From Candidatus Aminicenantota bacterium (lineage in GTDB: Bacteria; Acidobacteriota; Aminicenantia; Aminicenantales; Saccharicenantaceae): a stretch of DNA of 64,000 nucleotides. Numbering within the stretch: the first letter of the stretch is position 1; every line of letters starts with the position of its first letter. The notes beneath the pieces are model-generated. The model ran no database searches, was not told the DNA's origin, and saw nothing but the letters and a program-made list of their open reading frames with translations. The stretch lies in NCBI GenBank assembly GCA_014360015.1, contig JACIYJ010000001.1, forward strand, positions 248,001-312,000, given 5' to 3'. Positions 25,086-32,744 of the stretch are shown here, one piece after another. Made by a program: the position numbers and the translations under genes.

Positions 25086-26301
25086 GAGCTAAGTTGGAAT
25101 TTTCAGCGGATTTTGTTTTACGCTTAAAAAGAATCAGGCAGTCAAGATTGGTGCCCCAGTGATAGCCAAGATGGAAGGGGAGAGGTTTGACCTTAGCCTT
25201 ATCTTTAAAAGCGGCTTTGAGATCTGGTTGTTCCACTCCAGAAAAATCTTTAACTGGCTTGGCATAGCGCCCGTAAAGCTGGATTTCCCAGGCATCATTA
25301 TGGAGATATCTAAAAGGAATTCCAGTATCATCCTGAAGAATAAAATCGCTTTTATTAAGTAATAGCTGGCGAAGATTAACAAAATTTTTAAAATGAAGCA
25401 GGTAAGAAGCCGACTTAATAAAACAGGTCCAGTTGTCAAACCGATTTAGGTATAAGAAAAACTTAGCGTGCGGCGAAAAGCGTTCATCAGATAAATCACA
25501 GGAAATATAATAAACTGTTTGTAGCCGAGCAGAACCTTTTTTAAAAAAGGTAATTTTAAAACCAACCGGCCTCTTAATTCTGCCTTTAATAACAGTATAG
25601 TCAGATTCAATCGGATTTCCTGAATCGTCAAATTCTACCCGTTTTATTTCAGAAATCATATTGTCAGTTCTTTTTAAAAAAATACAGACGAGAGGAAGAA
25701 CTCCGTTGATTTTTCTTTCATCTAATTCTTCATTCATTTTGCGGGTAATGAAATAGCTCTTTTTGAAATAATCAAACATGATATCCTGAATATCCGCAAG
25801 ATAAGCTTCAATTGATTTATGCTGGAAGGTTTCGGGTTCAGGTAGATTACCCGGTGGCTCTAATCCCACTAAGATGTAAGTTTCAGCATCAGGGAAAAGC
25901 AGATAGGCAGTAAGCAGGTCAGGCCCAGCAAATGGATAGAACACGGTTCTGGTCTGGTTCCGGACTTCGGATAGTTCTGAGGCAGCCCAGGTCTGCATCG
26001 GTTCCAGGCGGCGGGTTCTGGTTTTTTCCCAGTTTGAATTGAAAAAACTCTTAAAATTTTTCCAGGCTGAATTCTCCTGAAGGGGAAGAAGGATGGGTAG
26101 TTCTGAAGGCAGCCCGCTGATAACTTTCGAGATTTCATCATGGAGCTCATCCACCAAAAACTTATTTTCTTCCTGAACCGGAGATGAGCCAGAATAGACC
26201 TTCGGCTTATAACCGCGAGCTTCTGTCGCTGCCCTGGTCAAAGTGGAGACCAGAAGGATGAAATGGATAAATCCGAAAAGAACGATGGCAATCCTTTTCA
26301 T
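25075..26301 (-). CDS. Unknown exported protein coupled to an amino acid permease
   Basis: A 408-residue protein with an N-terminal signal peptide (K-R-I-A-I-V-L-F-G-F-I-H-F, cut near A-T-E-A). I do not recognise a family. The mature part mixes charged and aromatic stretches. It includes F-Y-P-F-A-G-P-D-L-L-T-A-Y-L-L-F-P and Y-I-L-V-G-L-E-P-P-G, a likely beta-rich domain (V-I-K-G-R-I-K-R-P-V-G-F-K), and a C-terminal Y-H-W-G-T-N-L-D-C-L-I-L-F-K. There is no lipobox and no second membrane helix. It probably works in the periplasm. Its last 11 bp overlap the permease start, so a functional link to transport is plausible. The 308 bp ahead (26302-26609) hold only a GACAGG/CCTGTC hairpin (26367-26392) and AT-rich DNA. 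Confidence 0.75.
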   Translation of the reverse strand: MKRIAIVLFGFIHFILLVSTLTRAATEARGYKPKVYSGSSPVQEENKFLVDELHDEISKVISGLPSELPILLPLQENSAWKNFKSFFNSNWEKTRTRRLEPMQTWAASELSEVRNQTRTVFYPFAGPDLLTAYLLFPDAETYILVGLEPPGNLPEPETFQHKSIEAYLADIQDIMFDYFKKSYFITRKMNEELDERKINGVLPLVCIFLKRTDNMISEIKRVEFDDSGNPIESDYTVIKGRIKRPVGFKITFFKKGSARLQTVYYISCDLSDERFSPHAKFFLYLNRFDNWTCFIKSASYLLHFKNFVNLRQLLLNKSDFILQDDTGIPFRYLHNDAWEIQLYGRYAKPVKDFSGVEQPDLKAAFKDKAKVKPLPFHLGYHWGTNLDCLILFKRKTKSAENSNLAHEI

Positions 26302-26609
26302 AAGCTTTTGTCCTGTTTCCAGTTAAATTTTGTCTCCTGGAATCTTTGATTAAAGCTAACAAAAAAGACAGGGGAAATCAAGAAAACCTGTCCGCTGGTC
26401 TCAAAACTCTGTATATACTTGAAAACAAAATCTTAAAGGAATCGTTTTGTGGAAAAATGCTTAGATTAAAATTTTGCTGCCGGTAAACCTCACTGGATTT
26501 GTCCGGCTATATTTCTGAACTCAGATTAAGCTTTATATTTATTAAATCTATTGACCAGGTTTGATTTTTAGTTTAACTTATTGTGGCAAATAAACATCAG
26601 GAGGAGGAA

Positions 26610-27494
26610 ATGCCGGCAAAGATAATCTCTGGAAAAGAAGTGGCGGCTTCTATTAGAGAAGAATTAAAAGAGAGGGCAGCCAGGCTCAAGGAAAAGGGAA
26701 TAGTCCCGGGGCTCGGTGTCATTCTGGTTGGGGAAGATCCGGCTTCGGTTTCTTATGTTACGGCCAAAGCCAAAGGAGCTGAAGAAGTCGGTATCTTTGA
26801 AGAAACAGTCCATCTGCCCGCAGATTCTTCAGAAGAAGAAATCATCAAGACCGTTGACCGACTCAATCAAGACCCGCGATTTCATGGGGTTCTGGTACAG
26901 CTGCCGCTACCCAAGTGGGTCAACCCTGATAAGGTTATAAATTTTATCTCGCCTGAAAAAGATGTTGATGGCTTCCATCCCATAAATGTGGGCAAGCTAC
27001 TGCGCGGTGAACCCTGTCCGCTGCCCTGCACTCCTTATGGAGTCCAGCAGATGCTGGTTCGAAGCGGTTACAGTCCTGAAGGCAAACATGTGGTCATTTG
27101 CGGCCGAAGCAACATCGTTGGAAAACCCTTAGCTGCGCTGCTTATTCAGAAAAAGCCAGGAGCTAATGCCACAGTGACCATCTGCCATACCGGAACTCGA
27201 GATCTTAAAAGGCATACCCTCCAAGCTGATATTTTGGTAGCGGCCATGGGAGCACCCAAAGCCATTACTGCTGATATGGTCAGAGAAGGTTGCGTGGTGA
27301 TAGATGTTGGAGTGAACCGGGTGCCTGACCCAAACTCACCCAAAGGCTTCAGGCTGGTCGGTGACTGCGATTTTGAAGCTATCAAGGAAAAAGCTGAGGC
27401 TATTACTCCAGTTCCTGGCGGCGTTGGTCCGATGACTGTGACCATGCTCCTGATGAACACCATAGAAGCTGCAGAAAGAACACTTCAAGGATGA
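26610..27494 (+). CDS. folD: Methylenetetrahydrofolate dehydrogenase/cyclohydrolase
   Basis: Bifunctional enzyme of one-carbon metabolism: oxidises 5,10-methylene-THF to methenyl-THF and hydrolyses it to 10-formyl-THF. The ATG at 26610 follows AGGAGGAGG; a frame from GTG 26583 has none. At 294 residues it has the catalytic tyrosine/lysine region S-Y-V-T-A-K-A-K, Q-L-P-L-P (normally L-P-L-P), D-V-D-G-F-H-P and the cofactor loop G-R-S-N-I-V-G-K-P, ending P-V-P-G-G-V-G-P-M-T. Monocistronic. A weak TTGACC/TTAACT promoter lies about 60 bp upstream. Confidence 0.96.
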   Translation: MPAKIISGKEVAASIREELKERAARLKEKGIVPGLGVILVGEDPASVSYVTAKAKGAEEVGIFEETVHLPADSSEEEIIKTVDRLNQDPRFHGVLVQLPLPKWVNPDKVINFISPEKDVDGFHPINVGKLLRGEPCPLPCTPYGVQQMLVRSGYSPEGKHVVICGRSNIVGKPLAALLIQKKPGANATVTICHTGTRDLKRHTLQADILVAAMGAPKAITADMVREGCVVIDVGVNRVPDPNSPKGFRLVGDCDFEAIKEKAEAITPVPGGVGPMTVTMLLMNTIEAAERTLQG

Positions 27495-27684
27495 ACTTTT
27501 CGTTTACTGCAGTCTGGCCTCTTTTTTCCTGTGTATCCTTATTTTAAAGAGAGATATCTGCTCTTTAAGCCCGGAATAAAAATGTCCTCTCTCTTCGGTC
27601 GCTTGATTACATCTGATAAATGAAGATTTATAACCCCATCAAATTGTCTGATTAGAGAACCCAGCTAAATTTGAAAATTCAATC

Positions 27685-28497
27685 TCAAACGTAGCTGTGA
27701 AGACCCCGCAGCAGATAATTAACACCAAAGAATGTAAACAGAGCTGATAAGAAGCCGATAATAGCTATAATGGCTGATTTTTTGCCTTTCCAGCCCATGA
27801 TTAGCCGGGTGTGGAGATATAGAGCATAGAAGAGCCAGGTGATGAGAGACCAGACTTCTTTTGGATCCCAGCCCCAGTAACGCCCCCAAGCCTTGCTTGC
27901 CCAGATCATGCCAAAGACTAAAGCTCCGAGGGTGAACAGCGGGAAGCCGATGGCCACAGCTCTGTAGGCAATTAGGTCATACTTTTCTTTCTTTTTTTCG
28001 GCTTCAGTCTTATCGCCAGAGCCTGGCTGGATAGTCAGATAAAGCAAGCTGGCGACAAAAGCAACGGCTAAGAAAGCTTCGCCTATCAGAGTGACCGAGA
28101 CATGGAGCCAAAGCCAGTAGCTCTGAAGTGCCGGAACCAGCGGAGTAATATTTTTTGGTAGAGCCGGCGATGAAGCCAGAGCCATCAGAGCCACTATGAT
28201 CAGCCAGAGATAAGGGCCAGTTTTTTCCAGATTAAATTTCCTTTCAAAGATAATCACGGCCAGAACACAGGACCAGGCTAAAAAGCTTATTGATTCATAC
28301 ATACTGGTAAAAGGAGCATGGCCGCTGGCGATGGTTCTGATTATCAGAGAGATGGAGTGAAAAGCAAGACCCAGAATGGCCAGGTAATAAAAAGTTTTTC
28401 TTAAACCGGTCTGCTGATTAAAAAAAGAAATAAAGCCGAGAAGCATGACCAGAACGTAAATTAAAAAAGCCATCAGCAGAAAAGCAAACTCATTCAT
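27685..28497 (-). CDS. ccsA: Cytochrome c biogenesis protein CcsA/ResC
   Basis: Heme-handling integral membrane protein of the system II cytochrome c synthetase. Its 270 residues form about eight helices with the periplasmic tryptophan-rich W-G-R-Y-W-G-W-D-P-K-E-V-W motif that holds heme, flanked by conserved histidines (W-L-H-V-S and L-H-T-R). It lies 19 bp after resB. The pair shows that this organism makes c-type cytochromes, although none is encoded in the window. Confidence 0.94.
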   Translation of the reverse strand: MNEFAFLLMAFLIYVLVMLLGFISFFNQQTGLRKTFYYLAILGLAFHSISLIIRTIASGHAPFTSMYESISFLAWSCVLAVIIFERKFNLEKTGPYLWLIIVALMALASSPALPKNITPLVPALQSYWLWLHVSVTLIGEAFLAVAFVASLLYLTIQPGSGDKTEAEKKKEKYDLIAYRAVAIGFPLFTLGALVFGMIWASKAWGRYWGWDPKEVWSLITWLFYALYLHTRLIMGWKGKKSAIIAIIGFLSALFTFFGVNYLLRGLHSYV

Positions 28498-28516
28498 CTA
28501 TATTTCCTTTTTAAGT

Positions 28517-29848
28517 TTATTTTTCAATTAAATCTTCCAGAAGTTGTTCGATTTCTCGAAGAAAGCCGTCACGATTTTTTCGAGCGTAGGGCAAAATTTT
28601 GACCTGGCCGCTGGAATCGACCAGAATTCGCAGTTCTTTATATGGAAGATAGAAAGAGAACAGAAGCCCGAGCATCAGGAGAGCCGAGCCAATCCAGACC
28701 AGCTTAGAGCCGGGATCAGAAGAAGCTTCCAGAACGGAAAAAACGGGGGCTTCAAATTTTTTCAAAGTTACTTCCAGGTCAGGTCTGGTTTTTCGATGGA
28801 AACGGGTAAAATCTGGATAAAGATAAAAAACCCAGCCGGAGAATACCGGCTGGCCTTCTGACTGTATTTCGACTAAAGCTGCCGGGTTGTTAGGATCAGG
28901 TGACCGACTGAAAACCTGCCCAGCAGAATCTATCTGAAAATCTGGCACAAAGCTTAGTACCCTGATGGTCAGCCCCTGGTCGATTTTTGTCATTTCCCCA
29001 GCTTTCAGAGTTATTCTTCTGCCTGGTGTTTCTTTGGTTTTGACTTCGAGCTCGACCGCAGCCTTTTCCCAGTCCTGGCCGTAACTCATTTGATAAAAGC
29101 TGAGGCTGCCATATTTGAAAGGATGGTTGACTTCAATCAGGGCACTGGCCCGAACCTGATTATCTTCTATCACTGAGACTGAGCTTTTCCAGTCCTTAAC
29201 TGAACCATTTGGATAATATTCGGTGGTGAATTTATCCAGTCGCAGGCTAAAGTTTTTCCCGGGAATTTTGGCTGTTTCGCCTTCAATAATGGTAATCGAG
29301 GTCCGGTAACTAAGAAGAGCGGATACCAGGCCACCAATGATGATAATCATGAGACCGAGGTGGACAATTTCTGGTCCGAAGAGTCCTGGGATTCCTCTTC
29401 TGGCCAGAATGATTTTTCGGTCATTTTCAGTCGCAGTCTTAATCTGATACTTCTTTTTTTGTAGGGTAAAAATAAGAAGGTTGGGGTCAGCCTTGAGATG
29501 CTTAGGTAGTTTGAGTCGAATCTTTTCGCTTTCCAGTTCACAAGATGAATCAAAGGCCAATCCATACTTACTCTTTAGCCTTTTTGATTTAGCGCCCAAT
29601 TGTTTGACCGAGCAGAAAAGCAAATTAAGCAAAAATAGAAAAACCAGGCTGAGAAAAAGGGGCGAGCGATAGAGGTGGTTAAATCCCAAAAAAGCTATAA
29701 GATTCGCCACCCGGGGCAGATAGTTCTGATAAAAAGAGAGCTCCTGACCCTGGGGAATCAAAGTTCCGATAATGGACAGAAGGATGATCAGAATCAACAG
29801 GACTACAGCCAATCTGACTGATGATAAAAACCTGAATACTCCGGACAT
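28517..29848 (-). CDS. resB: Cytochrome c biogenesis protein ResB
   Basis: Partner of CcsA in the system II synthetase. The 443-residue protein has three N-terminal helices (S-V-R-L-A-V-V-L-L-I-L-I-I-L-L-S; F-L-S-L-V-F-L-F-L-L-N; L-G-L-M-I-I-I-I-G-G), a large periplasmic domain, and a fourth helix near residue 385 (L-V-W-I-G-S-A-L-L-M-L-G). The ResB mark Y-G-S-L-S-F-Y-Q-M-S-Y-G is clear. It follows the Rrf2 regulator by 14 bp, so rrf2-resB-ccsA form one unit. Confidence 0.93.
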   Translation of the reverse strand: MSGVFRFLSSVRLAVVLLILIILLSIIGTLIPQGQELSFYQNYLPRVANLIAFLGFNHLYRSPLFLSLVFLFLLNLLFCSVKQLGAKSKRLKSKYGLAFDSSCELESEKIRLKLPKHLKADPNLLIFTLQKKKYQIKTATENDRKIILARRGIPGLFGPEIVHLGLMIIIIGGLVSALLSYRTSITIIEGETAKIPGKNFSLRLDKFTTEYYPNGSVKDWKSSVSVIEDNQVRASALIEVNHPFKYGSLSFYQMSYGQDWEKAAVELEVKTKETPGRRITLKAGEMTKIDQGLTIRVLSFVPDFQIDSAGQVFSRSPDPNNPAALVEIQSEGQPVFSGWVFYLYPDFTRFHRKTRPDLEVTLKKFEAPVFSVLEASSDPGSKLVWIGSALLMLGLLFSFYLPYKELRILVDSSGQVKILPYARKNRDGFLREIEQLLEDLIEK

Positions 29849-29862
29849 CTGGTTTTAAGGTC

Positions 29863-30318
29863 TTACTGGTTTTTCTGAGCCCTGGGTTTGCGTTTACTCT
29901 TTTTTTCGGCAATCCTGACCAGGTCCTGCAGGGTAATGGAGTCAAAGTATTCTTTCATGATTCTGGTGCCTTCTTTCCAGACTTCATAGGTGGCACAATA
30001 GGGTATTCTCTCGCAGAAATTCTTATCTTCCAAACATTCCACCAGGCAGCAGTTTCCTTCAACTGCCTGCAGGACTTCACTCAGCTTAATCGAAGCAGGT
30101 GGTCTGGTCAGAGTGTAACCGCCCCCAGCTCCCCGAACACTTTTTACCAGATGATGAACACGAAGGGGGATGATTATTTGCTCTAAGTATCTGATAGAAA
30201 TTCCTTCTTCTTCGGCCACATCTTTCAATGATCTGGCGGTAAGGCCTTTCTGATAATGCAGGGCCAGGTTAAGCATCAGCCTGGTTCCGTAGCGACCTTT
30301 GGTTGAGATTCTGAACAT
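29863..30318 (-). CDS. Rrf2-family transcriptional regulator, cysteine-containing
   Basis: A 151-residue winged-helix regulator. The start at ATG 30318 is five bases after AGGAGG; an upstream in-frame GTG is too close to that site. The N-terminal R-I-S-T-K-G-R-Y-G-T-R-L-M-L-N-L-A and V-R-G-A-G-G-G-Y-T-L are Rrf2 hallmarks. C90, C91, C95, C102 and C108 form a cluster comparable to the Fe-S ligands of IscR, so it probably senses iron-sulfur status or redox. It heads an operon with resB-ccsA and diverges from the iron-sulfur-related iorAB-acd operon, either of which it may control. Confidence 0.92.
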   Translation of the reverse strand: MFRISTKGRYGTRLMLNLALHYQKGLTARSLKDVAEEEGISIRYLEQIIIPLRVHHLVKSVRGAGGGYTLTRPPASIKLSEVLQAVEGNCCLVECLEDKNFCERIPYCATYEVWKEGTRIMKEYFDSITLQDLVRIAEKKSKRKPRAQKNQ

Positions 30319-30388
30319 CACAGCCTCCTTTTTAAGGCATTATCACTGCCGTCAATGACTGCCAGTTATAGACATCAAATCCAACATA

Positions 30389-30417
30389 ATTTTATAGGAA
30401 TAATAAAGATTTGGCAA
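30389..30417 (-). promoter_or_regulatory. Promoter of the rrf2-resB-ccsA operon
   Basis: On the minus strand TTGCCA (30412-30417), a 17-bp spacer and TAAAAT (30389-30394), about 70 bp before the rrf2 start. It lies back-to-back with the iorA promoter. Confidence 0.5.
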
Positions 30418-30428
30418 ATCTTATTTTC

Positions 30429-30458
30429 TTGACAGCGGTCGGGGTTAAATTGTATGCT
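30429..30458 (+). promoter_or_regulatory. Promoter of the iorAB-acd operon
   Basis: TTGACA (30429-30434), an 18-bp spacer and TATGCT (30453-30458), followed by a leader of about 45 nt with AAAGGAAAG before the iorA ATG. The divergent rrf2 promoter is only 11 bp away, so one regulator could affect both. Confidence 0.5.
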
Positions 30459-30509
30459 AAAAACTAATTTTTGGCCTTTAATCTTTAAATCAAGCAAAGG
30501 AAAGCAAGC

Positions 30510-32108
30510 ATGAAAAAAGTCGTCCTTCTCGGTGATGAAGCGGTAGCCCTGGCCGCGGTTCACGCTGGTTTAACCGCCGGCTATTCTTATCCAGGTACAC
30601 CGGCTTCAGAGATCATGGAATATCTGATCAGAATTTCTGAGGGCGGGAAAAAATTTATTGCTAAATGGTGTGTCAATGAAAAGGTGGCCTGCGAAGAAGC
30701 TCTGGGCGTTTCTTTTGCCGGAAAGCGGGCCATGGTCTCCTTCAAGCATGTTGGTCTCAATGTGGCGGCTGACCCCTTTATCAATTCAGCCATCACTGGT
30801 GCCAATGGCGGTCTGGTGGTGGTTGTGGCTGATGACCCTGGCATGCACTCCTCTCAGGATGAACAGGACAGCCGTTATTATGCTGATTTTGCCCGAATCC
30901 TGTGCTTTGAACCGAGCAACCATCAGGAAGCCTACGATATGACTAGAGAAGCTTTTGACCTGTCAGAGCGCTTCGGCATTCCAGTGATGATCAGACTGGT
31001 CACCCGGTTAGCCCACAGCCGGTCTTCGGTGGCAGTGCGCGAGCCCAGGGAGCAAAATCATAAGCTGGAATACGGGAGATGGGAAGACTGGACTCTTCTT
31101 CCGGTCAATGCCCGGCGTCGCTTCCGGATTCTTCTCGACCGCCAGAAAGAACTTAAAGACTATGCCGAAAGCTGTCCTTACAACCACCTTTCTCTAAACC
31201 AGGCCGACCACCGGCTGGGGGTGGTGGTTTCGGGCATTGCTTATAATTATTTTAGGGAAGTGGCAAAAGGGCTGTCTTCTGAACCATCTTATCTCAAAAT
31301 TTCGACCTATCCGTTCCCTGAGAATAAGTTGCGCCAGCTCATAGGACAGGCTGATGAAATTCTGGTGATTGAAGAAGGGTATCCCTTCATTGAAAGGTTC
31401 ATCAGGGGAGTGATGGGGATCCCGGGAAAGAAAATCAGGGGCAAACTGGATGGTAGCCTTCCACTGACCGGCGAGCTGACTCCGGATGCGGTGGCTAAAG
31501 CCCTCGGATTACCAAAAAAAACTGGCTTGAAAATCGGTGAGTTCAGGCTGGCTGGACGCCCGCCCCAATTGTGTGTGGGCTGTCCCCATGCTGATACTTT
31601 TAAAGCCTTGAACGAAGCCCTGAAAGATTTTCCTGGCTCCAACGTTTTTTCTGACATCGGTTGCTATACTCTTGGCGCTTTACCGCCATACAATGCAATT
31701 AAAACCTGTGTCTGTATGGGAGCCAGTGTCTCCATGGCCAAAGGCGGAGCAGAAGCCGGGATTTATCCCTCAGTAGCGGTCATCGGCGATTCCACCTTTG
31801 CTCACTCGGGCATTACGCCCCTTCTCGATGCTGTTTATTCCAACACCGATATGACGGTGATAATCCTTGACAACGGCACGGTAGCCATGACCGGCGGGCA
31901 GCCCAGTTATGGTACGGGAGAGCCTCTGGTTAGGTTGCTTGAAGGCCTGGGTGTTGATAAGAATCATCTGAAAATAATCATTCCTCTGCCCAAAAATCAC
32001 CAGCAGAATGTCAGTATTATCCGGGATGAACTGGCTTATCACGGTCTTTCGGTGATTGTGGCCAGAAGAGAATGCATCCAAATTCTGGGCGAGAAAAAAA
32101 GGAGCTAA
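30510..32108 (+). CDS. iorA: Indolepyruvate:ferredoxin oxidoreductase, alpha subunit, without ferredoxin domain
   Basis: With IorB, decarboxylates aryl-pyruvates from transaminated Trp, Tyr or Phe to aryl-acetyl-CoA and passes electrons to ferredoxin. The N-terminal pyrimidine-type domain is G-Y-P-G-T-P-A-like (G-Y-S-Y-P-G-T-P-A-S-E). The C-terminal thiamine domain has C355-V-G-C358-P-H and I-G-D-S-T-F-x-H-S-G-I-T-P-L-L-D with a N-G-T-V-A-M-T-G metal site. At 532 residues it stops right after A-R-R-E-C, where IorA proteins usually continue for about 60 residues into a 2[4Fe-4S] ferredoxin domain. The iorB gene starts immediately afterwards, so no lost segment is visible. Confidence 0.93.
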   Translation: MKKVVLLGDEAVALAAVHAGLTAGYSYPGTPASEIMEYLIRISEGGKKFIAKWCVNEKVACEEALGVSFAGKRAMVSFKHVGLNVAADPFINSAITGANGGLVVVVADDPGMHSSQDEQDSRYYADFARILCFEPSNHQEAYDMTREAFDLSERFGIPVMIRLVTRLAHSRSSVAVREPREQNHKLEYGRWEDWTLLPVNARRRFRILLDRQKELKDYAESCPYNHLSLNQADHRLGVVVSGIAYNYFREVAKGLSSEPSYLKISTYPFPENKLRQLIGQADEILVIEEGYPFIERFIRGVMGIPGKKIRGKLDGSLPLTGELTPDAVAKALGLPKKTGLKIGEFRLAGRPPQLCVGCPHADTFKALNEALKDFPGSNVFSDIGCYTLGALPPYNAIKTCVCMGASVSMAKGGAEAGIYPSVAVIGDSTFAHSGITPLLDAVYSNTDMTVIILDNGTVAMTGGQPSYGTGEPLVRLLEGLGVDKNHLKIIIPLPKNHQQNVSIIRDELAYHGLSVIVARRECIQILGEKKRS

Positions 32109-32110
32109 AA

Positions 32111-32692
32111 ATGAAATATGACATAATTCTGGCCGGTGTCGGTGGACAGGGTATTCTGTCCATTGCTTTTGTCATTGATAATGCCGCCTTAGAAGATGGT
32201 TTATTTTTCAAGCAGGCAGAAGTGCATGGTATGTCCCAGCGGGGCGGGGCGGTGCAATCACACCTTCGCCTTTCGAGCGCTGAGATTTTTTCCGACCTTA
32301 TTCCTCTTGGCGAAGCCGATATGATTCTAAGTGTTGAGCCCTTAGAGACCCTGCGCTATTTTGATTACTTAAAACCGCAGGGCGCGGTAGTTTCCAGCTG
32401 CACCCCTTATGTCAACATTCCTGATTATCCGCCCGTTGAAGACATTTACCGGGAGATAAAAAAAGCTCCTGTCCATGTTTTAATTGATGCCGAAAAATTG
32501 GCCAAGGAAGCCGGTAGCCTCCGGGCTCAGAATATGGTGATGCTGGGAGCCGCCTCGGTTTTTCTGCCGCTAAAAGAAGAACATCTAAGAAAATATATCG
32601 GAGTCCTTTTCCAAAGCCGCGGTGAACAGATTGTCCAGACCAATTTAAAGGCTTTTGATCTGGGCCGGCAGTCGGCTTTCCAGAAACATTGA
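32111..32692 (+). CDS. iorB: Indolepyruvate:ferredoxin oxidoreductase, beta subunit
   Basis: The gamma-type subunit of the 2-oxoacid oxidoreductase. The start at ATG 32111 follows AAAGGAGC; a frame from 32072 lies in iorA. Its 193 residues show the family opening I-I-L-A-G-V-G-G-Q-G-I-L and E-V-H-G-M-S-Q-R-G-G-A-V-Q-S-H-L-R, both typical of IorB. It begins 2 bp after the iorA stop and precedes the acyl-CoA synthetase gene. Confidence 0.94.
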   Translation: MKYDIILAGVGGQGILSIAFVIDNAALEDGLFFKQAEVHGMSQRGGAVQSHLRLSSAEIFSDLIPLGEADMILSVEPLETLRYFDYLKPQGAVVSSCTPYVNIPDYPPVEDIYREIKKAPVHVLIDAEKLAKEAGSLRAQNMVMLGAASVFLPLKEEHLRKYIGVLFQSRGEQIVQTNLKAFDLGRQSAFQKH

Positions 32693-32744
32693 TAAAATTG
32701 GAAGCTCATCAAAACTTTGGAAATTTAAAATGAGGGGAAAGGTG

